A DNA stretch of 64,000 nt from Gimesia maris (lineage in GTDB: Bacteria; Planctomycetota; Planctomycetia; Planctomycetales; Planctomycetaceae): positions 6,758,001 through 6,822,000 of the forward strand of contig NZ_CP042910.1 in the NCBI RefSeq assembly GCF_008298035.1. Reading direction: 5' to 3'. This document shows, piece by piece, positions 20,036 to 29,692 of the stretch; position 1 is the first letter of the stretch; each line of letters opens with the position of its first letter. A program made the position numbers and the translations under genes. Under the pieces are notes generated by a model. That model saw only the letters and a program-made list of their open reading frames with translations, had not been told where the DNA came from and ran no database searches.

Positions 20036-22923
20036 AGCTGATTTTAAAGCTCCTCTTCGGACAGATCCACTGCCATCCCGCCCGTTTCCTGCTAACAGCG
20101 TTATCCATTGTCGCTGCTTCCGGTGTAGTCATCTGGGTAGTCAGTGGTTATGACGCGCTGACCGCACAGTTTGATGATTTTTCAGATGACTATCTGGGCC
20201 GTTATCAGTTTGTCCTGGCACAGGCGGAAATTCAGACAGGTGTCGGCGCGGAACCAGAAATCATGCTTCCTGCAGAAATCATACAGGAAATGTCCCAGGA
20301 TGAATCAGTAGCGGAACTGGTTTCTGAATCTCAAAGCCGAATTCAGATGAAACCATTAAAAAAAAGAGTGCCCCCTGGCAAACGGGCAGCTGCGAAGTCA
20401 GACAGTTCACCTGATGGCAAATCACAGTCTGCCGCCACCAGGAAACCGGATACAAAAGGGCCTCCTGGCCGTCGCGGCCCGAGCTTCATTCCTCCCCTCA
20501 GTCCAACCCTGGTAGGAACCAATGCTGTGAATCCCCCCTACCCCATGAAAACTGGTCGCTGGATTGAGCCCGGCTCCGATGCCCGCGAAGCGGTCATCAG
20601 AAGTGGCAGTGCGGCTGCGTTTAATGTCACGGTAGGCGATCAGGTTCATCTCCAGCAGGTCAACCGCGAGTTAGACGTGACCATTGTCGGAATTGTGGAG
20701 CAGGTACGTTCGATCGGTGGCTTTCGTGGACCGAGTCCGTCGCGTGGGCCAGCACAGTCAGCTCTCTATGTTCCGGTTTCTGTTGCTGAAATTGTCCTGG
20801 GAAAGTCCCCTCCCCCGATCACTATTTCGCAAATTCGCTTGAAGGAGACTGCACAGCCTGCTGAATTCAAAGTCGGGTGGGAATCACGCCTGTCCAGTCA
20901 GACTCCCCCTTTGACCCTCATGTCGACCAGCGACATCACCGAAGATATCAGTAACAGTCGCGCCGTTTCCGGTGCACGCAGTCAGGCCTGGTCAGCTACC
21001 GGCATCGCATTACTGGCGGCCTTGTTTATCATCTTTACTGCATTAAGCATGGGCGTCAACGAGCGGACCCGGCAGTTCGCGGTGCTCAGAGCGGTCTCCA
21101 TGACACCGGGACAGATTGGACTATTAATTGGACTGGAAAGTCTGCTGCTGGGAGCCATTGGCTGGCTGGGAGGTCTCGCCGCTGGGTGGGGCATTCTGAA
21201 ACTGATGCAGTCAGCACAACCTACTCTCTTCACACAGGAGACTGGTCTGGGTCAGTGGTGCATCATACTTTCCGGAATCTGCGCATTTGGCGGCGCGCTG
21301 GCGGCTTCTGTTTTTCCGGCCTGGCAGGCAATGCGTGTCAGCCCGCTGGAAGCGATGTCAGCCCGTTCTACAACCACCGGTATTTCTCGAGGTTTATTGA
21401 CGACACTGACCGTCATCGGGTTGATTATGATAGCGATCAACCCCATTCTCATTTTCTTCTGGCCGATGCAGCATCAGTCACAATATGCAATTTATGCGGC
21501 TCTGGGCTACTCGACGATGGCGATCGGATTTGTGCTGCTGGCACCCATTACGATCACGATCATTGAGCGTGTTCTGGGGCTCCTGGTGGCACGAGCTTTA
21601 TTCCTCGATCCCCGGCTCCTGTCAGCAGAGCTTTCTTCCAATCTCTGGCGAACACTGGGCACATGTGTGGCGCTCACACTGGGTCTGGGATTGTTTGTCT
21701 CGACTCAGATCTGGGGCTATTCCATGTTGAAACCTTTTGTCCCCGGTGAATGGGTACCGGACCTGCTGGTTAATTTCAAAGAGGGAGGCATTCCTGATAA
21801 CGCATTTCAAACAGTAGCACATGTCGACGGATTTCGTGCAGAAACCTGCCTGCCACTGGCTGTGGAACAGACAAAGCTCAAGGAAGATCTGACAGGCAGT
21901 AAGGAACGTACTTCCGTCTCACGCCAGGATTCAATCGTGCTGATTGGCGTCGATCCAGAACGGGGCATCAATGCTGCCAACCCGCTGTTGAAACTTCGTT
22001 TTGTGGAAGGTGATCCCCAGACCGCTGCAGAGCAGATGAAACATAATCGAGCCTGTATCATTCCCGATCACTTTGCTACAGAAGCAAATTTAACGCTGGG
22101 AGATTCCTTTGAAGTCCTCCTGCCGGAAGATCCGAACAAAGCGTTCCGGTATGAAGTCGCGGGAATCGTCGATCTGCCCGGCTGGCACTGGATGACAAAA
22201 CTTTCAGGGCTGCGTCGTCGCGGCGACAGAGCCGCTGCGATGGTCTTTGCTGATATCGACACCGTGCGACAGGACTTTGATTTTAAGAAGATCAATTTCT
22301 TCTGGACACAAACCGAAGCTCACGCTTCACTGGATGAAATGGGGAATTCACTGCAAAAGATTGCTGCCACATATTCAGGTAAAGCGCAGCCAACTAATTA
22401 CCAGGGAACCTGGAAGATCGGTGCCACCAACTTTGGTTCAGCTGTCCGCATTAGTACCCGACAGGGAGTACAGGATCTGATTCATAACCGCGCTGACGGA
22501 ATGATCTGGGGTATGAGCCAACTGCCCCTGGTGACGCTGCTGATCGCAGGCCTGGGGGTTCTGAACACTATCATGGCTTCCATCCGGGCTCGCATCTGGA
22601 ATATTGGTGTCATGCGGGCAGTGGGACTCTCCCGCTCTGCATTGGCACGGTTGATTCTGGCCGAAAGCCTGCTGGTCGGTCTGGTCGCCTGTTGTCTGAG
22701 CCTGGGATTTGGAATCATGGCGGGCTGGTGTGGGGCGGGGATCTCACAATATGTGAGTTTTTTTGGCGGGCTGCACCCTTCCCTGGTTATCCCCTGGAAG
22801 CAGATCGGACTGGGATTTGGAATCACCCTGTTCCTCTGCCTGACTGCTGCTTTGTGGCCTGCGTTTTCGATCTGTCGTATGAAACTGCTGCATCTGTTGC
22901 AGTCAGGCCGCTCTGCGATGTAA
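20032..22923 (+). CDS. FtsX-like ABC permease, cassette 1
   Basis: 963 residues from the ATG at 20032, which overlaps the stop of the ATPase gene by the ATGA rule; the frame is open further upstream but only across the ATPase gene. An N-terminal helix (ARFLLTALSIVAASGVVIWV), a periplasmic MacB-type core domain with a Lys/Pro-rich insertion near residues 110-150, three FtsX helices (WSATGIALLAALFIIFTALS and the two after it), three more central helices, a second periplasmic domain, and a final FtsX triplet (LPLVTLLIAGLGVLNTIMAS onwards). That gives ten helices, the duplicated FtsX layout. No membrane fusion protein is encoded beside it, so it is not a plain MacAB set. Confidence 0.92.
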   Translation: MKLILKLLFGQIHCHPARFLLTALSIVAASGVVIWVVSGYDALTAQFDDFSDDYLGRYQFVLAQAEIQTGVGAEPEIMLPAEIIQEMSQDESVAELVSESQSRIQMKPLKKRVPPGKRAAAKSDSSPDGKSQSAATRKPDTKGPPGRRGPSFIPPLSPTLVGTNAVNPPYPMKTGRWIEPGSDAREAVIRSGSAAAFNVTVGDQVHLQQVNRELDVTIVGIVEQVRSIGGFRGPSPSRGPAQSALYVPVSVAEIVLGKSPPPITISQIRLKETAQPAEFKVGWESRLSSQTPPLTLMSTSDITEDISNSRAVSGARSQAWSATGIALLAALFIIFTALSMGVNERTRQFAVLRAVSMTPGQIGLLIGLESLLLGAIGWLGGLAAGWGILKLMQSAQPTLFTQETGLGQWCIILSGICAFGGALAASVFPAWQAMRVSPLEAMSARSTTTGISRGLLTTLTVIGLIMIAINPILIFFWPMQHQSQYAIYAALGYSTMAIGFVLLAPITITIIERVLGLLVARALFLDPRLLSAELSSNLWRTLGTCVALTLGLGLFVSTQIWGYSMLKPFVPGEWVPDLLVNFKEGGIPDNAFQTVAHVDGFRAETCLPLAVEQTKLKEDLTGSKERTSVSRQDSIVLIGVDPERGINAANPLLKLRFVEGDPQTAAEQMKHNRACIIPDHFATEANLTLGDSFEVLLPEDPNKAFRYEVAGIVDLPGWHWMTKLSGLRRRGDRAAAMVFADIDTVRQDFDFKKINFFWTQTEAHASLDEMGNSLQKIAATYSGKAQPTNYQGTWKIGATNFGSAVRISTRQGVQDLIHNRADGMIWGMSQLPLVTLLIAGLGVLNTIMASIRARIWNIGVMRAVGLSRSALARLILAESLLVGLVACCLSLGFGIMAGWCGAGISQYVSFFGGLHPSLVIPWKQIGLGFGITLFLCLTAALWPAFSICRMKLLHLLQSGRSAM

Positions 22924-22976
22924 GGCAGAACGTATCTAGTCTCTCACTGATTCCCCTTGACTGAAATATATTCAAC

Positions 22977-23747
22977 ATGAACTCTCTCGACCATTCCTCT
23001 GTACCTCCGCTCAAAGTCGAATCCGTTGTCAAATGTTTTCACCAGGGGAAAACTGCCATCGCTGCGCTGGATGGCATCAATCTCACCGTTGAAACCGGAG
23101 AACTGGTTGCCATCATGGGCGCCTCTGGATCAGGCAAGAGCACCCTGTTACATGCCATGACCGGTCTGACGGACATCGATGCGGGAACAGTCAGTGTAGA
23201 CGGTCAGGATCTGGCTGCACTCTCGGACTATCAGTTGACCAAATTTCGTGGACTCAATATCGGTCTGGTATTTCAGGCTTTTAACCTCATCCCCAGCCTG
23301 TCCGCGGAAGACAACATCCGCCTGCCTGCCACGGAGGAACCGGGGCTTGAAGAACGTGTGGACGCTTTGCTGGAACGACTGGACATGACAGACCGACGAA
23401 CTCACAAGCCGGACGCCCTCTCGGGGGGCGAACAGCAGCGGATTGCCATCGCACGTGCCCTGATCACCAATCCCGCCATCCTGCTGGCAGATGAACCAAC
23501 GGGTAGCCTCGATTCCGTATCCGGTCAGGAAATCTGTCGGCTGTTGCGGGAACTTTGCACCGAGCAGAAACGAACGATCGTGATTGTGACACATGAGCCG
23601 CATGTTGCCATGTGGGCCGACCGGGTCGTCGTTCTTAAAGATGGAAAGCACCTCGCGGAATTTGCTCCCAGCAGACATTTCGATCCGCAGAAAATCGCCA
23701 GCCAGTATCAGGGAGTTTTGAATGCGGCCGCGGGAGTCATGGCGTGA
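22977..23747 (+). CDS. ABC transporter ATP-binding protein (MacB/LolD type), cassette 2
   Basis: 256 residues. Walker [10 protein letters not shown], signature [15 protein letters not shown] and Walker [15 protein letters not shown] are all intact. Long stretches match the ATPase of cassette 1 ([42 protein letters not shown]), so it is a tandem duplicate. It starts with ATG at 22977, 53 bp after the first permease, and ends by overlapping the next gene's GTG (GTGA). Likely the same operon as cassette 1. Confidence 0.95.
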   Translation: MNSLDHSSVPPLKVESVVKCFHQGKTAIAALDGINLTVETGELVAIMGASGSGKSTLLHAMTGLTDIDAGTVSVDGQDLAALSDYQLTKFRGLNIGLVFQAFNLIPSLSAEDNIRLPATEEPGLEERVDALLERLDMTDRRTHKPDALSGGEQQRIAIARALITNPAILLADEPTGSLDSVSGQEICRLLRELCTEQKRTIVIVTHEPHVAMWADRVVVLKDGKHLAEFAPSRHFDPQKIASQYQGVLNAAAGVMA

Positions 23748-26521
23748 AAAAAGTAATTCGAGTTTCCCTTTCGTTTGTACGAGAACGTCCCCACCGAGTG
23801 ATGCTCACTTCACTGGCAACCATTGCGGCCACCTGCATCGTGGTCTGGGTAGCCAGTGGATATGATATGCTTTTGAAAAACTTTGACATCTATTCAGATC
23901 TGGTTTTGGGACGCTACGAACTGGCAGTTGCTCCCATTGATCTGAATGGCGAAACGGTCGTACCTGCGGAAGTGCTGTCCGATTTGAGAAACGATTCCTC
24001 GGTCGCTGCCGCCGACCCCTTCTGGGGAGAAATGTTGAAAGTTCGCCCCCTTCACGCGCAAAAGAATGAGGAAGCGGACTCCCCCTCAGATCAGGATTCA
24101 CGGCGACGACCGATTTCCATGATACTGACAACCGATTCGCGGGAGCCTCCATTCGACATGCACGCTGGTCGCTGGTTGGATCCATCCAGGCAGGGATCAC
24201 ATGAAATCGTTGTCAGAGCCGATGTTGCCCACACATGGGGGCTTGAAACTGGTGACTCTGTTTCCATCGGGGACGGTGATCAGACAGAGCCGTTTCAGGT
24301 GATCGGAATTGTCGATGCCCCCACCATCATTGGTCCGGGTGGAGAAGCTGCAATCCAGATCATTACTCCCGGCTCTGGTGAATTTTTTGTTTCCACTGCT
24401 GCCGCGGAAAAACTTTTCGCCAAACAGGCAGAGATCAGCATGATTGGCGTCGCGCTGCAGCCAGACGCTGATCTGACCCGTTTTCGCTTTGGCTGGGGTC
24501 CGCGGCTCAGTCGCTATTCAACCCCGGTGCAATTTCAGGAATTGATTGATATTGAAGAAGCACTCGATGAATCAGCCAGTGCGCAGAATGTCCTGATTCA
24601 GTCATATGCGGCAACAGGAATCGCCATTTTGATTGCAATGCTCGTCATTTTCTCGACCTTAAGTATGGGAATCACGGAACGGATTCGCCAGTATGCCATC
24701 CTGCGTGCGATCGGCTTCACACGTTTTGAAGTCGGCACCTTGATTGCCTGTGAAGGTTTATTGCTGGCAGCGATTGGCTTTGTGGGGGGAATTCTGCTTG
24801 GTCAGTTGCTGCTCTGGATGTCTGTTCGGGCGTCGGGAGGATTATTGCATCACGGTACATCCGTGGGACCATTCAGTCTTCTACTTGCGGGAGTCGCGAC
24901 TTTTGGTGGTGCATTTCTGGCAGCACTAATTCCAATCTGGCAGGTCACAAGCGTCAAACCCATTGATGCCATGGCTCCGCGTCCGCAACTTGCCGGGCTG
25001 CAGGCAGTGCCCTGGAAAACCGTTGGACTGGGGCTGATTCTGATCTGCATCAACCCTCTACTGATATTTCTGTTTCTTCCAGACCACACGTATGGTGTGA
25101 CGGCCACATTAATCATTGGTTTTGGTTCACTGGCAGTCGGTTTCGTTCTGCTGTCACCGGGAATTGTGATACTGGTTGACCGCTGGGGCAGCCCTGTGCT
25201 GGCGCGACTGTTCGGACTCGATCCCAAACTGCTGCGCAGCCAGATCACCAACCATCTGTGGCGGACGGTAGGAGCCGCCATCTCCATCGCCATCGGCACG
25301 GGGCTGTATATTGGAATTCTGGTCTGGGGGTTTACGATGCTGGAAGCTTTCATCCCCGGCCCGTGGGCGCCTGATGCGCTGATCGCCTTTCGTGAGGTTG
25401 AGATTCCTCCGGAGGAAGCAGCCGCACTCGCTGCAGTTCCCGGCATCGATCCAGAGCGGTGTGAACCGATCGTGGTCGAACAGCCGCGCCTGCTGAACGA
25501 TCTGACAAACAGCGCTGAACGGGCCTCGGTTACCAGGCAGGACAATGTCGTCATCATCGGTATCGATCCGGAAGGTGCGTTTCTGGGAGAGCATCCCCTG
25601 TTCGACCTGGAATGGGTGGCCGGTTCACCGGAGTCAGCTGTTTCCCTGCTCCAACAGGGAAATGCCTGCGTGGTTCCCGATCACTTTTTGAAGGAGACAG
25701 GACTCGTGACAGGAGATCAGTTCACACTGGTCCCACCCGAGAATCCGGATCAACCGGTAAAATATACCATTGCTGGTGCAGTGCGATTACCAGGCTGGCA
25801 CTGGCAGACAAAGTTAACCGGCTTCCGGTCCCGAACCCATCGGGCAGCCGCGCTGGCCTTCGCCAGCTATGAATCGGTCGCCCAGAACTTCAACAAACCG
25901 GTCGCCTCGTATGTCTGGTTCGATTATGCTTCGAATCAGTCCAATCCAGATCAGATCTTACAGGCTGCCCAAAAACAACTGCAGGTCCCTGCGATAGCAG
26001 CCAATGATGATCCGCTGGCATCATCTGAAGGTGCTCCTGGACTGCGCATGATGCCTGTAGAGAATATTCGTGCCATTACCCGCGGTGCCGCCAGTCGCTG
26101 GATCTGGATGCTGAGTCAGATTCCACTGATCACGATTCTGATCGCAGGATTTGGCGTACTGAATGTCATCTTTGCCTCGGTTAGATCTCGCCGCTGGGAA
26201 ATGGGTGTACTGCGTTCGCTGGGCATCACCAGTTGGTCACTCGTGCTGGTCGTTCTGGCAGAAGGACTGCTGATCGGCATTGTCGCAGGCTTGATCAGCT
26301 TTGGATTTGGTATGCTGGCAGGCTGGTGCGGTGCCGGGATTGCACAATACTTCAGCTTTTTCGGCGGACTGCACCCCGATCTGTCCGTACCCTGGTTTGC
26401 CATTCTAAGTGGACTGGCTGGAATGCTGATATTCTCAGTCCTGATTGCGGTCTGGCCCGCTGTTTCGGTCGGTAAAAAACGTCCCCTGACACTGCTGCAG
26501 CAGGGTCGGGGAACGATTTAG
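23744..26521 (+). CDS. FtsX-like ABC permease, cassette 2
   Basis: 925 residues, starting at a GTG that overlaps the ATPase stop (GTGA). It repeats the layout of the first permease: N-terminal helix RVMLTSLATIAATCIVVWVA, periplasmic domain, FtsX triplet from YAATGIAILIAMLVIFSTLS, central helices, second periplasmic domain, and last triplet from IPLITILIAGFGVLNVIFAS. Shared phrases with the first, such as GMLAGWCGAGIAQY and FFGGLHP, show they come from one duplication. The linker is shorter and lacks the Lys/Pro insertion. What it moves or extracts is unknown. The next gene is convergent. Confidence 0.92.
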   Translation: MKKVIRVSLSFVRERPHRVMLTSLATIAATCIVVWVASGYDMLLKNFDIYSDLVLGRYELAVAPIDLNGETVVPAEVLSDLRNDSSVAAADPFWGEMLKVRPLHAQKNEEADSPSDQDSRRRPISMILTTDSREPPFDMHAGRWLDPSRQGSHEIVVRADVAHTWGLETGDSVSIGDGDQTEPFQVIGIVDAPTIIGPGGEAAIQIITPGSGEFFVSTAAAEKLFAKQAEISMIGVALQPDADLTRFRFGWGPRLSRYSTPVQFQELIDIEEALDESASAQNVLIQSYAATGIAILIAMLVIFSTLSMGITERIRQYAILRAIGFTRFEVGTLIACEGLLLAAIGFVGGILLGQLLLWMSVRASGGLLHHGTSVGPFSLLLAGVATFGGAFLAALIPIWQVTSVKPIDAMAPRPQLAGLQAVPWKTVGLGLILICINPLLIFLFLPDHTYGVTATLIIGFGSLAVGFVLLSPGIVILVDRWGSPVLARLFGLDPKLLRSQITNHLWRTVGAAISIAIGTGLYIGILVWGFTMLEAFIPGPWAPDALIAFREVEIPPEEAAALAAVPGIDPERCEPIVVEQPRLLNDLTNSAERASVTRQDNVVIIGIDPEGAFLGEHPLFDLEWVAGSPESAVSLLQQGNACVVPDHFLKETGLVTGDQFTLVPPENPDQPVKYTIAGAVRLPGWHWQTKLTGFRSRTHRAAALAFASYESVAQNFNKPVASYVWFDYASNQSNPDQILQAAQKQLQVPAIAANDDPLASSEGAPGLRMMPVENIRAITRGAASRWIWMLSQIPLITILIAGFGVLNVIFASVRSRRWEMGVLRSLGITSWSLVLVVLAEGLLIGIVAGLISFGFGMLAGWCGAGIAQYFSFFGGLHPDLSVPWFAILSGLAGMLIFSVLIAVWPAVSVGKKRPLTLLQQGRGTI

Positions 26522-26539
26522 ATGATGTCCAGTTTTTAT

Positions 26540-26556
26540 GTAGCGTCGCCAGAGAC
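26540..26556. repeat. Short dispersed motif, copy 2
   Basis: GTAGCGTCGCCAGAGAC, 14 of 17 identical to the stretch at 4938-4954, and likewise only about 20 bp after a plus-strand stop codon. May be part of an interspersed element or a shared 3' signal. Confidence 0.3.
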
Positions 26557-26645
26557 ATTGGGAACGATTACTTTAGATTGACAGACACAATGCTGAAAGG
26601 TAATGCGTTCTTGCATGCTGTTCCGGGACCTGTGTTATTGTGATT

Positions 26646-28025
26646 TCACACTGCCTTTTTCTTGCGCAGCTGAGAAAAACAGATCCAGTCCAGTAAACAG
26701 ATCAAAAGTATCGACACTCCCGCAACCGGCAGAAGAATTCCTACCACAATCATCAGAGCCCAACCCCAGGCTGGCAGTGATTGGGGAAGTGGCGCACGGG
26801 GAAAGCCACTGCGTCCGGTGGGACGGCGTTTCCACCACATCCAGATGCCCGTTACTGATAATCCCAATAAACCCAGACTGGCAATCATCGCCAGTATCTT
26901 AGTGGGCATTCCGAATATTTTCCCCATGTGAATCGAGACAGCCCAGAGCCGCACCCGATACAAAAAAGGCAGATCGGGTGGATCCAGAATACTGAATTTT
27001 TCCCCCGTATATTGATTCACAGAAACGGTACGCAGTGAATTTTTGTCATCATCAATCATATAAAAGGCTTTATGAGCCAGTTCCGGTTTTTCTGCAAAGC
27101 GAATGGCGACAGCGTCTTCACCGGATCGACTGTGTTCCAGAAATAATGGGACGACCTGGTCCAGCTTCATCGGTTGTGCTTCTGGTGAAGGCGCTGGTGC
27201 TTCCGCTGTCAGAAACCATTCGGGTGGCCAGTGCCCCATTTTCTTTACGGTTGTGTTAAAACCGGTCCCCAGAACCAGTGTAAAAAACAGACCGGTAAAA
27301 GCAATAATGCCGATGAGAGGCAGCAGGTAAAAGCCCGAGACCGCATGCCAGTCGCGGAGCACGGCATAAAACTTACCTTTAATCCGCGGCAGCCAGACTC
27401 CCGCATTCTTTTTGCCTCGTGGCCACCAGAGATAGAAACCACTCGCCAGCAGGATCAGCCCCCAGCAGGTAACAAGTTCAGACAGAATACGCCCCGTTGT
27501 CCCCAGCATCAGACTGCGATGAAGTTCAAGTACGACTGCAAAGAAATCGTGTTCTGCAATGCGGGTTCCCAGCAAACTTCCATCATAGGGATTGAGATAA
27601 ATACGCTGGTGCTGATCGTCGGCCCGATTGCCTGGCTCCCCTTCGATGTGTGCAAGAAAGAAAACAGAATGCGCCGGATCGGAACGAACGACCATTCCCT
27701 CCAGATCTTCTGATGCCGCATGGCTGGCTGCAATCTCGCGGAGACGATCGTAGCTGACCCGTTCTTCCTCTTGTGGCGAAACTTTTAATAATGCCTGATC
27801 ACGCCACTCAGAAATTTCCGTACTGAAAACATACATCGCACCCGTGATCGTAATCATCCAGAGTATCGGAGCAGACAAGATCCCTGCATAAAAATGCCAG
27901 CGCCAAACGATCGTATATAAGCCGCTTTTTGACGGTTTTGCATTCGGGCGCCCCGCTGATGTATCAGCCTGGGTTTCCTTTTGATTTTCATCTACCGCTG
28001 ACGAGTTGGTGATTGTATCTGACAT
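26646..28025 (-). CDS. PepSY-associated transmembrane protein
   Basis: 459 residues from the ATG at 28025; the longer frame would start with TTG at 28037. Four main membrane helices carry the marks of the PepSY_TM family: WRWHFYAGI before helix 1, LHRSLMLGTTGR and LASGFYLWWPR around helix 2, LRDWHAVSGFYLLPL at helix 3 and IHMGKIFG with GIWMWWKRR near helix 4. A PepSY-type domain lies in the periplasm. Members often sit beside siderophore uptake genes and are thought to reduce or process iron chelates. It lies 74 bp after a DUF1559 gene whose promoter carries Fur-like sites, so the pair may answer to iron. Confidence 0.88.
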   Translation of the reverse strand: MSDTITNSSAVDENQKETQADTSAGRPNAKPSKSGLYTIVWRWHFYAGILSAPILWMITITGAMYVFSTEISEWRDQALLKVSPQEEERVSYDRLREIAASHAASEDLEGMVVRSDPAHSVFFLAHIEGEPGNRADDQHQRIYLNPYDGSLLGTRIAEHDFFAVVLELHRSLMLGTTGRILSELVTCWGLILLASGFYLWWPRGKKNAGVWLPRIKGKFYAVLRDWHAVSGFYLLPLIGIIAFTGLFFTLVLGTGFNTTVKKMGHWPPEWFLTAEAPAPSPEAQPMKLDQVVPLFLEHSRSGEDAVAIRFAEKPELAHKAFYMIDDDKNSLRTVSVNQYTGEKFSILDPPDLPFLYRVRLWAVSIHMGKIFGMPTKILAMIASLGLLGLSVTGIWMWWKRRPTGRSGFPRAPLPQSLPAWGWALMIVVGILLPVAGVSILLICLLDWICFSQLRKKKAV

Positions 28026-28099
28026 AGTGAGTCTCAAGATGAAACAGTATTGAATCCAGGCGCAATGAATTTATTTATACTTGATGGAAAGGTCTCAGA

Positions 28100-29098
28100 T
28101 CAGAACTCTCCGATAACTTCTCCTCCACCGCGAGTCCAGAGTCCGCGGTACAAGTTGACATCAATGGAGTCACCCACAAAACGAACACTGCCATCACAGA
28201 GAACAACATTCGCTCCGCCAGTGTGATAGCTGCGGGCCGCAGTCAGCTTGGAAGAGCCATTAATGGCGTCTGCGGTATCACTGTTAGGTGTATAATAGCC
28301 ATTCATCACAGGCCCTTCGGGCACAGTACCTCGTAACCAGGTCGTAAGGCGACCACTGTCCCAGTCGGTCTGTGATCCGGTATAAACATCGGAAGAAACC
28401 ATACGTCGATACAGCAGAGGATTCGTAATGGGCTCGGTGTTGGACGTCCGGGTTCCATTTCCACGTGTTGATTCAGCAAAGGCGATCGTATTGGTAGTAC
28501 CATCGGTGATATCTCGCATTTTCAGGTTGGCCCCCACCCAGCAGAGACCATCGCCGGTTCGCATGGGATGTACCTGCCCCGGATCTGGAATCTGAATGCC
28601 ACTGCTTTGATTCATGGCATAGTTGGTACCCGCATAAACGGTTCCGGCAGGATAAGTCGGAATGTGGTTGACCGCAGGCGCCGGATCGCTGGGACACAGG
28701 AACATCGGCACAACTGTTTTAGCGACTTCATGCATGGAAACAGGCAGATCGCCCAGTGCCGGATGCCCCATCTGGATGTTGAAATCAACCAGATTCTGCA
28801 GGTTGGCCTGATCCGCATAAGGCAGCAGTTTGGCCAGTGGAGAATGGTCATTGGGATAACCGGAGAGTGTCCCCCCTGCGTTCGGAATCGATTCAGCCCA
28901 AGTACTCATATAATTGTGCATGGCCAGACCGATTTGTTTCATATTGTTTTTACACTGTGTCCGACGGGCGGCTTCGCGGGCCTGTTGCACAGCAGGTAAC
29001 AGCAAAGCGATCAGAATTGCGATAATCGCAATAACCACAAGGAGTTCGATCAGGGTGAAAGCAGACCGGGTGCGCTGTTCGCGCGCAGAGAAAAACAT
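28100..29098 (-). CDS. DUF1559 pseudopilin-like protein
   Basis: 332 residues, ATG at 29098 with AGGAGA eight bases upstream. A basic leader (MFFSAREQRTRSA) and [20 protein letters not shown] make the prepilin-type signal; [20 protein letters not shown] follows and the H-X9-DG motif ([20 protein letters not shown]) closes it. It is similar over its length to the DUF1559 protein at 18164, including CWVGANLKMRDITDGTTNT. It seems to head a transcript with the PepSY gene, and the promoter region holds two Fur-type dyads. Role unknown. Confidence 0.93.
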   Translation of the reverse strand: MFFSAREQRTRSAFTLIELLVVIAIIAILIALLLPAVQQAREAARRTQCKNNMKQIGLAMHNYMSTWAESIPNAGGTLSGYPNDHSPLAKLLPYADQANLQNLVDFNIQMGHPALGDLPVSMHEVAKTVVPMFLCPSDPAPAVNHIPTYPAGTVYAGTNYAMNQSSGIQIPDPGQVHPMRTGDGLCWVGANLKMRDITDGTTNTIAFAESTRGNGTRTSNTEPITNPLLYRRMVSSDVYTGSQTDWDSGRLTTWLRGTVPEGPVMNGYYTPNSDTADAINGSSKLTAARSYHTGGANVVLCDGSVRFVGDSIDVNLYRGLWTRGGGEVIGEF

Positions 29099-29203
29099 GG
29101 TTGTCTCCTGGAAAGGTTTTTGGTGGGGCTCAGTGGTCCTGTTGATTTACAAATCTCAGGCAACACAAAACACAACCTGTTCCGGGCGACGGCGGGGAAT
29201 AGT

Positions 29204-29244
29204 TGATACTGAGTCTCAATTACTACTGATGAGAATAATTATAA
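29204..29244 (-). promoter_or_regulatory. Two Fur-like 7-1-7 operators
   Basis: TGATACT-G-AGTCTCA (29204-29218) and TGAGAAT-A-ATTATAA (29230-29244) both have the 7-1-7 inverted form of a Fur box (TGATAAT-N-ATTATCA). The second matches it at 12 of 14 arm positions and covers the -10 of the promoter at 29238-29267. Centres are 26 bp apart. Operator identity is inferred from pattern alone. Confidence 0.5.
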
Positions 29245-29267
29245 GACTAACAGATTGCAAGTAACAA
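29238..29267 (-). promoter_or_regulatory. Promoter of the DUF1559-PepSY pair
   Basis: On the minus strand TTGTTA (29267-29262), an 18 bp spacer, and a perfect TATAAT (29243-29238). Start of transcription would be near 29230, leaving about 130 bases of leader before the DUF1559 ATG. Confidence 0.55.
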
Positions 29268-29479
29268 AATAATTACTGAAGCAGGACTGTGATATCTTCT
29301 CCAACGTTCGATCAGCACTTTGCTTCCCATAACGTATCGAATATTTCACAGTTGAAGGCGTTGATGTAACCGTTCACTCAGGGAGTCGTCTGTAACCTGT
29401 TAATCCTATCGTCTGGATGTGCTCCAGAGCTTTCCATTTGTGACGTTTTGTGGCACGGGGGGTTCTCGGAATAGTTCTG

Positions 29480-29692
29480 ATGATGAAAGAAACATCAAAG
29501 CTAAACCGTAAGGCATCATTCCGTATTGACAAAGTCCGTGGCGATCTCCGCGGTAAAGTCTGGTACCTCACCTGCCATGAAAATGGAAAGCGATTGCCCC
29601 AAATTGGCCCGGGCAAAAAACAGGCCGGGCAGATGACTCGCCCGTTCAATCCTCAACAGGAGGCACACACGAATACTGTTTTCATTTTTTGA
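29480..29692 (+). pseudogene. N-terminal remnant of a tyrosine recombinase
   Basis: About 70 residues starting MMKETSKLNRKASFRIDKV and running through RGDLRGKVWYLTCHENGKRL and IGPGKKQAGQM before a stop at 29692. The GKVWYL-x-xHENG and GPGKKQA pattern resembles the arm-type DNA-binding N-terminus of planctomycete integrases. No core-binding or catalytic domain follows in any frame that I can read. I call it a broken gene from pattern memory, so certainty is moderate. It lies in a 730 bp gap between a DUF1559 gene and the DUF1592 gene. Confidence 0.5.

Noticed and set aside
24850..25557. 235-codon minus-strand frame inside the second permease
   Set aside because: The plus-strand permease has clear domains throughout; this frame has none and simply lacks stops.
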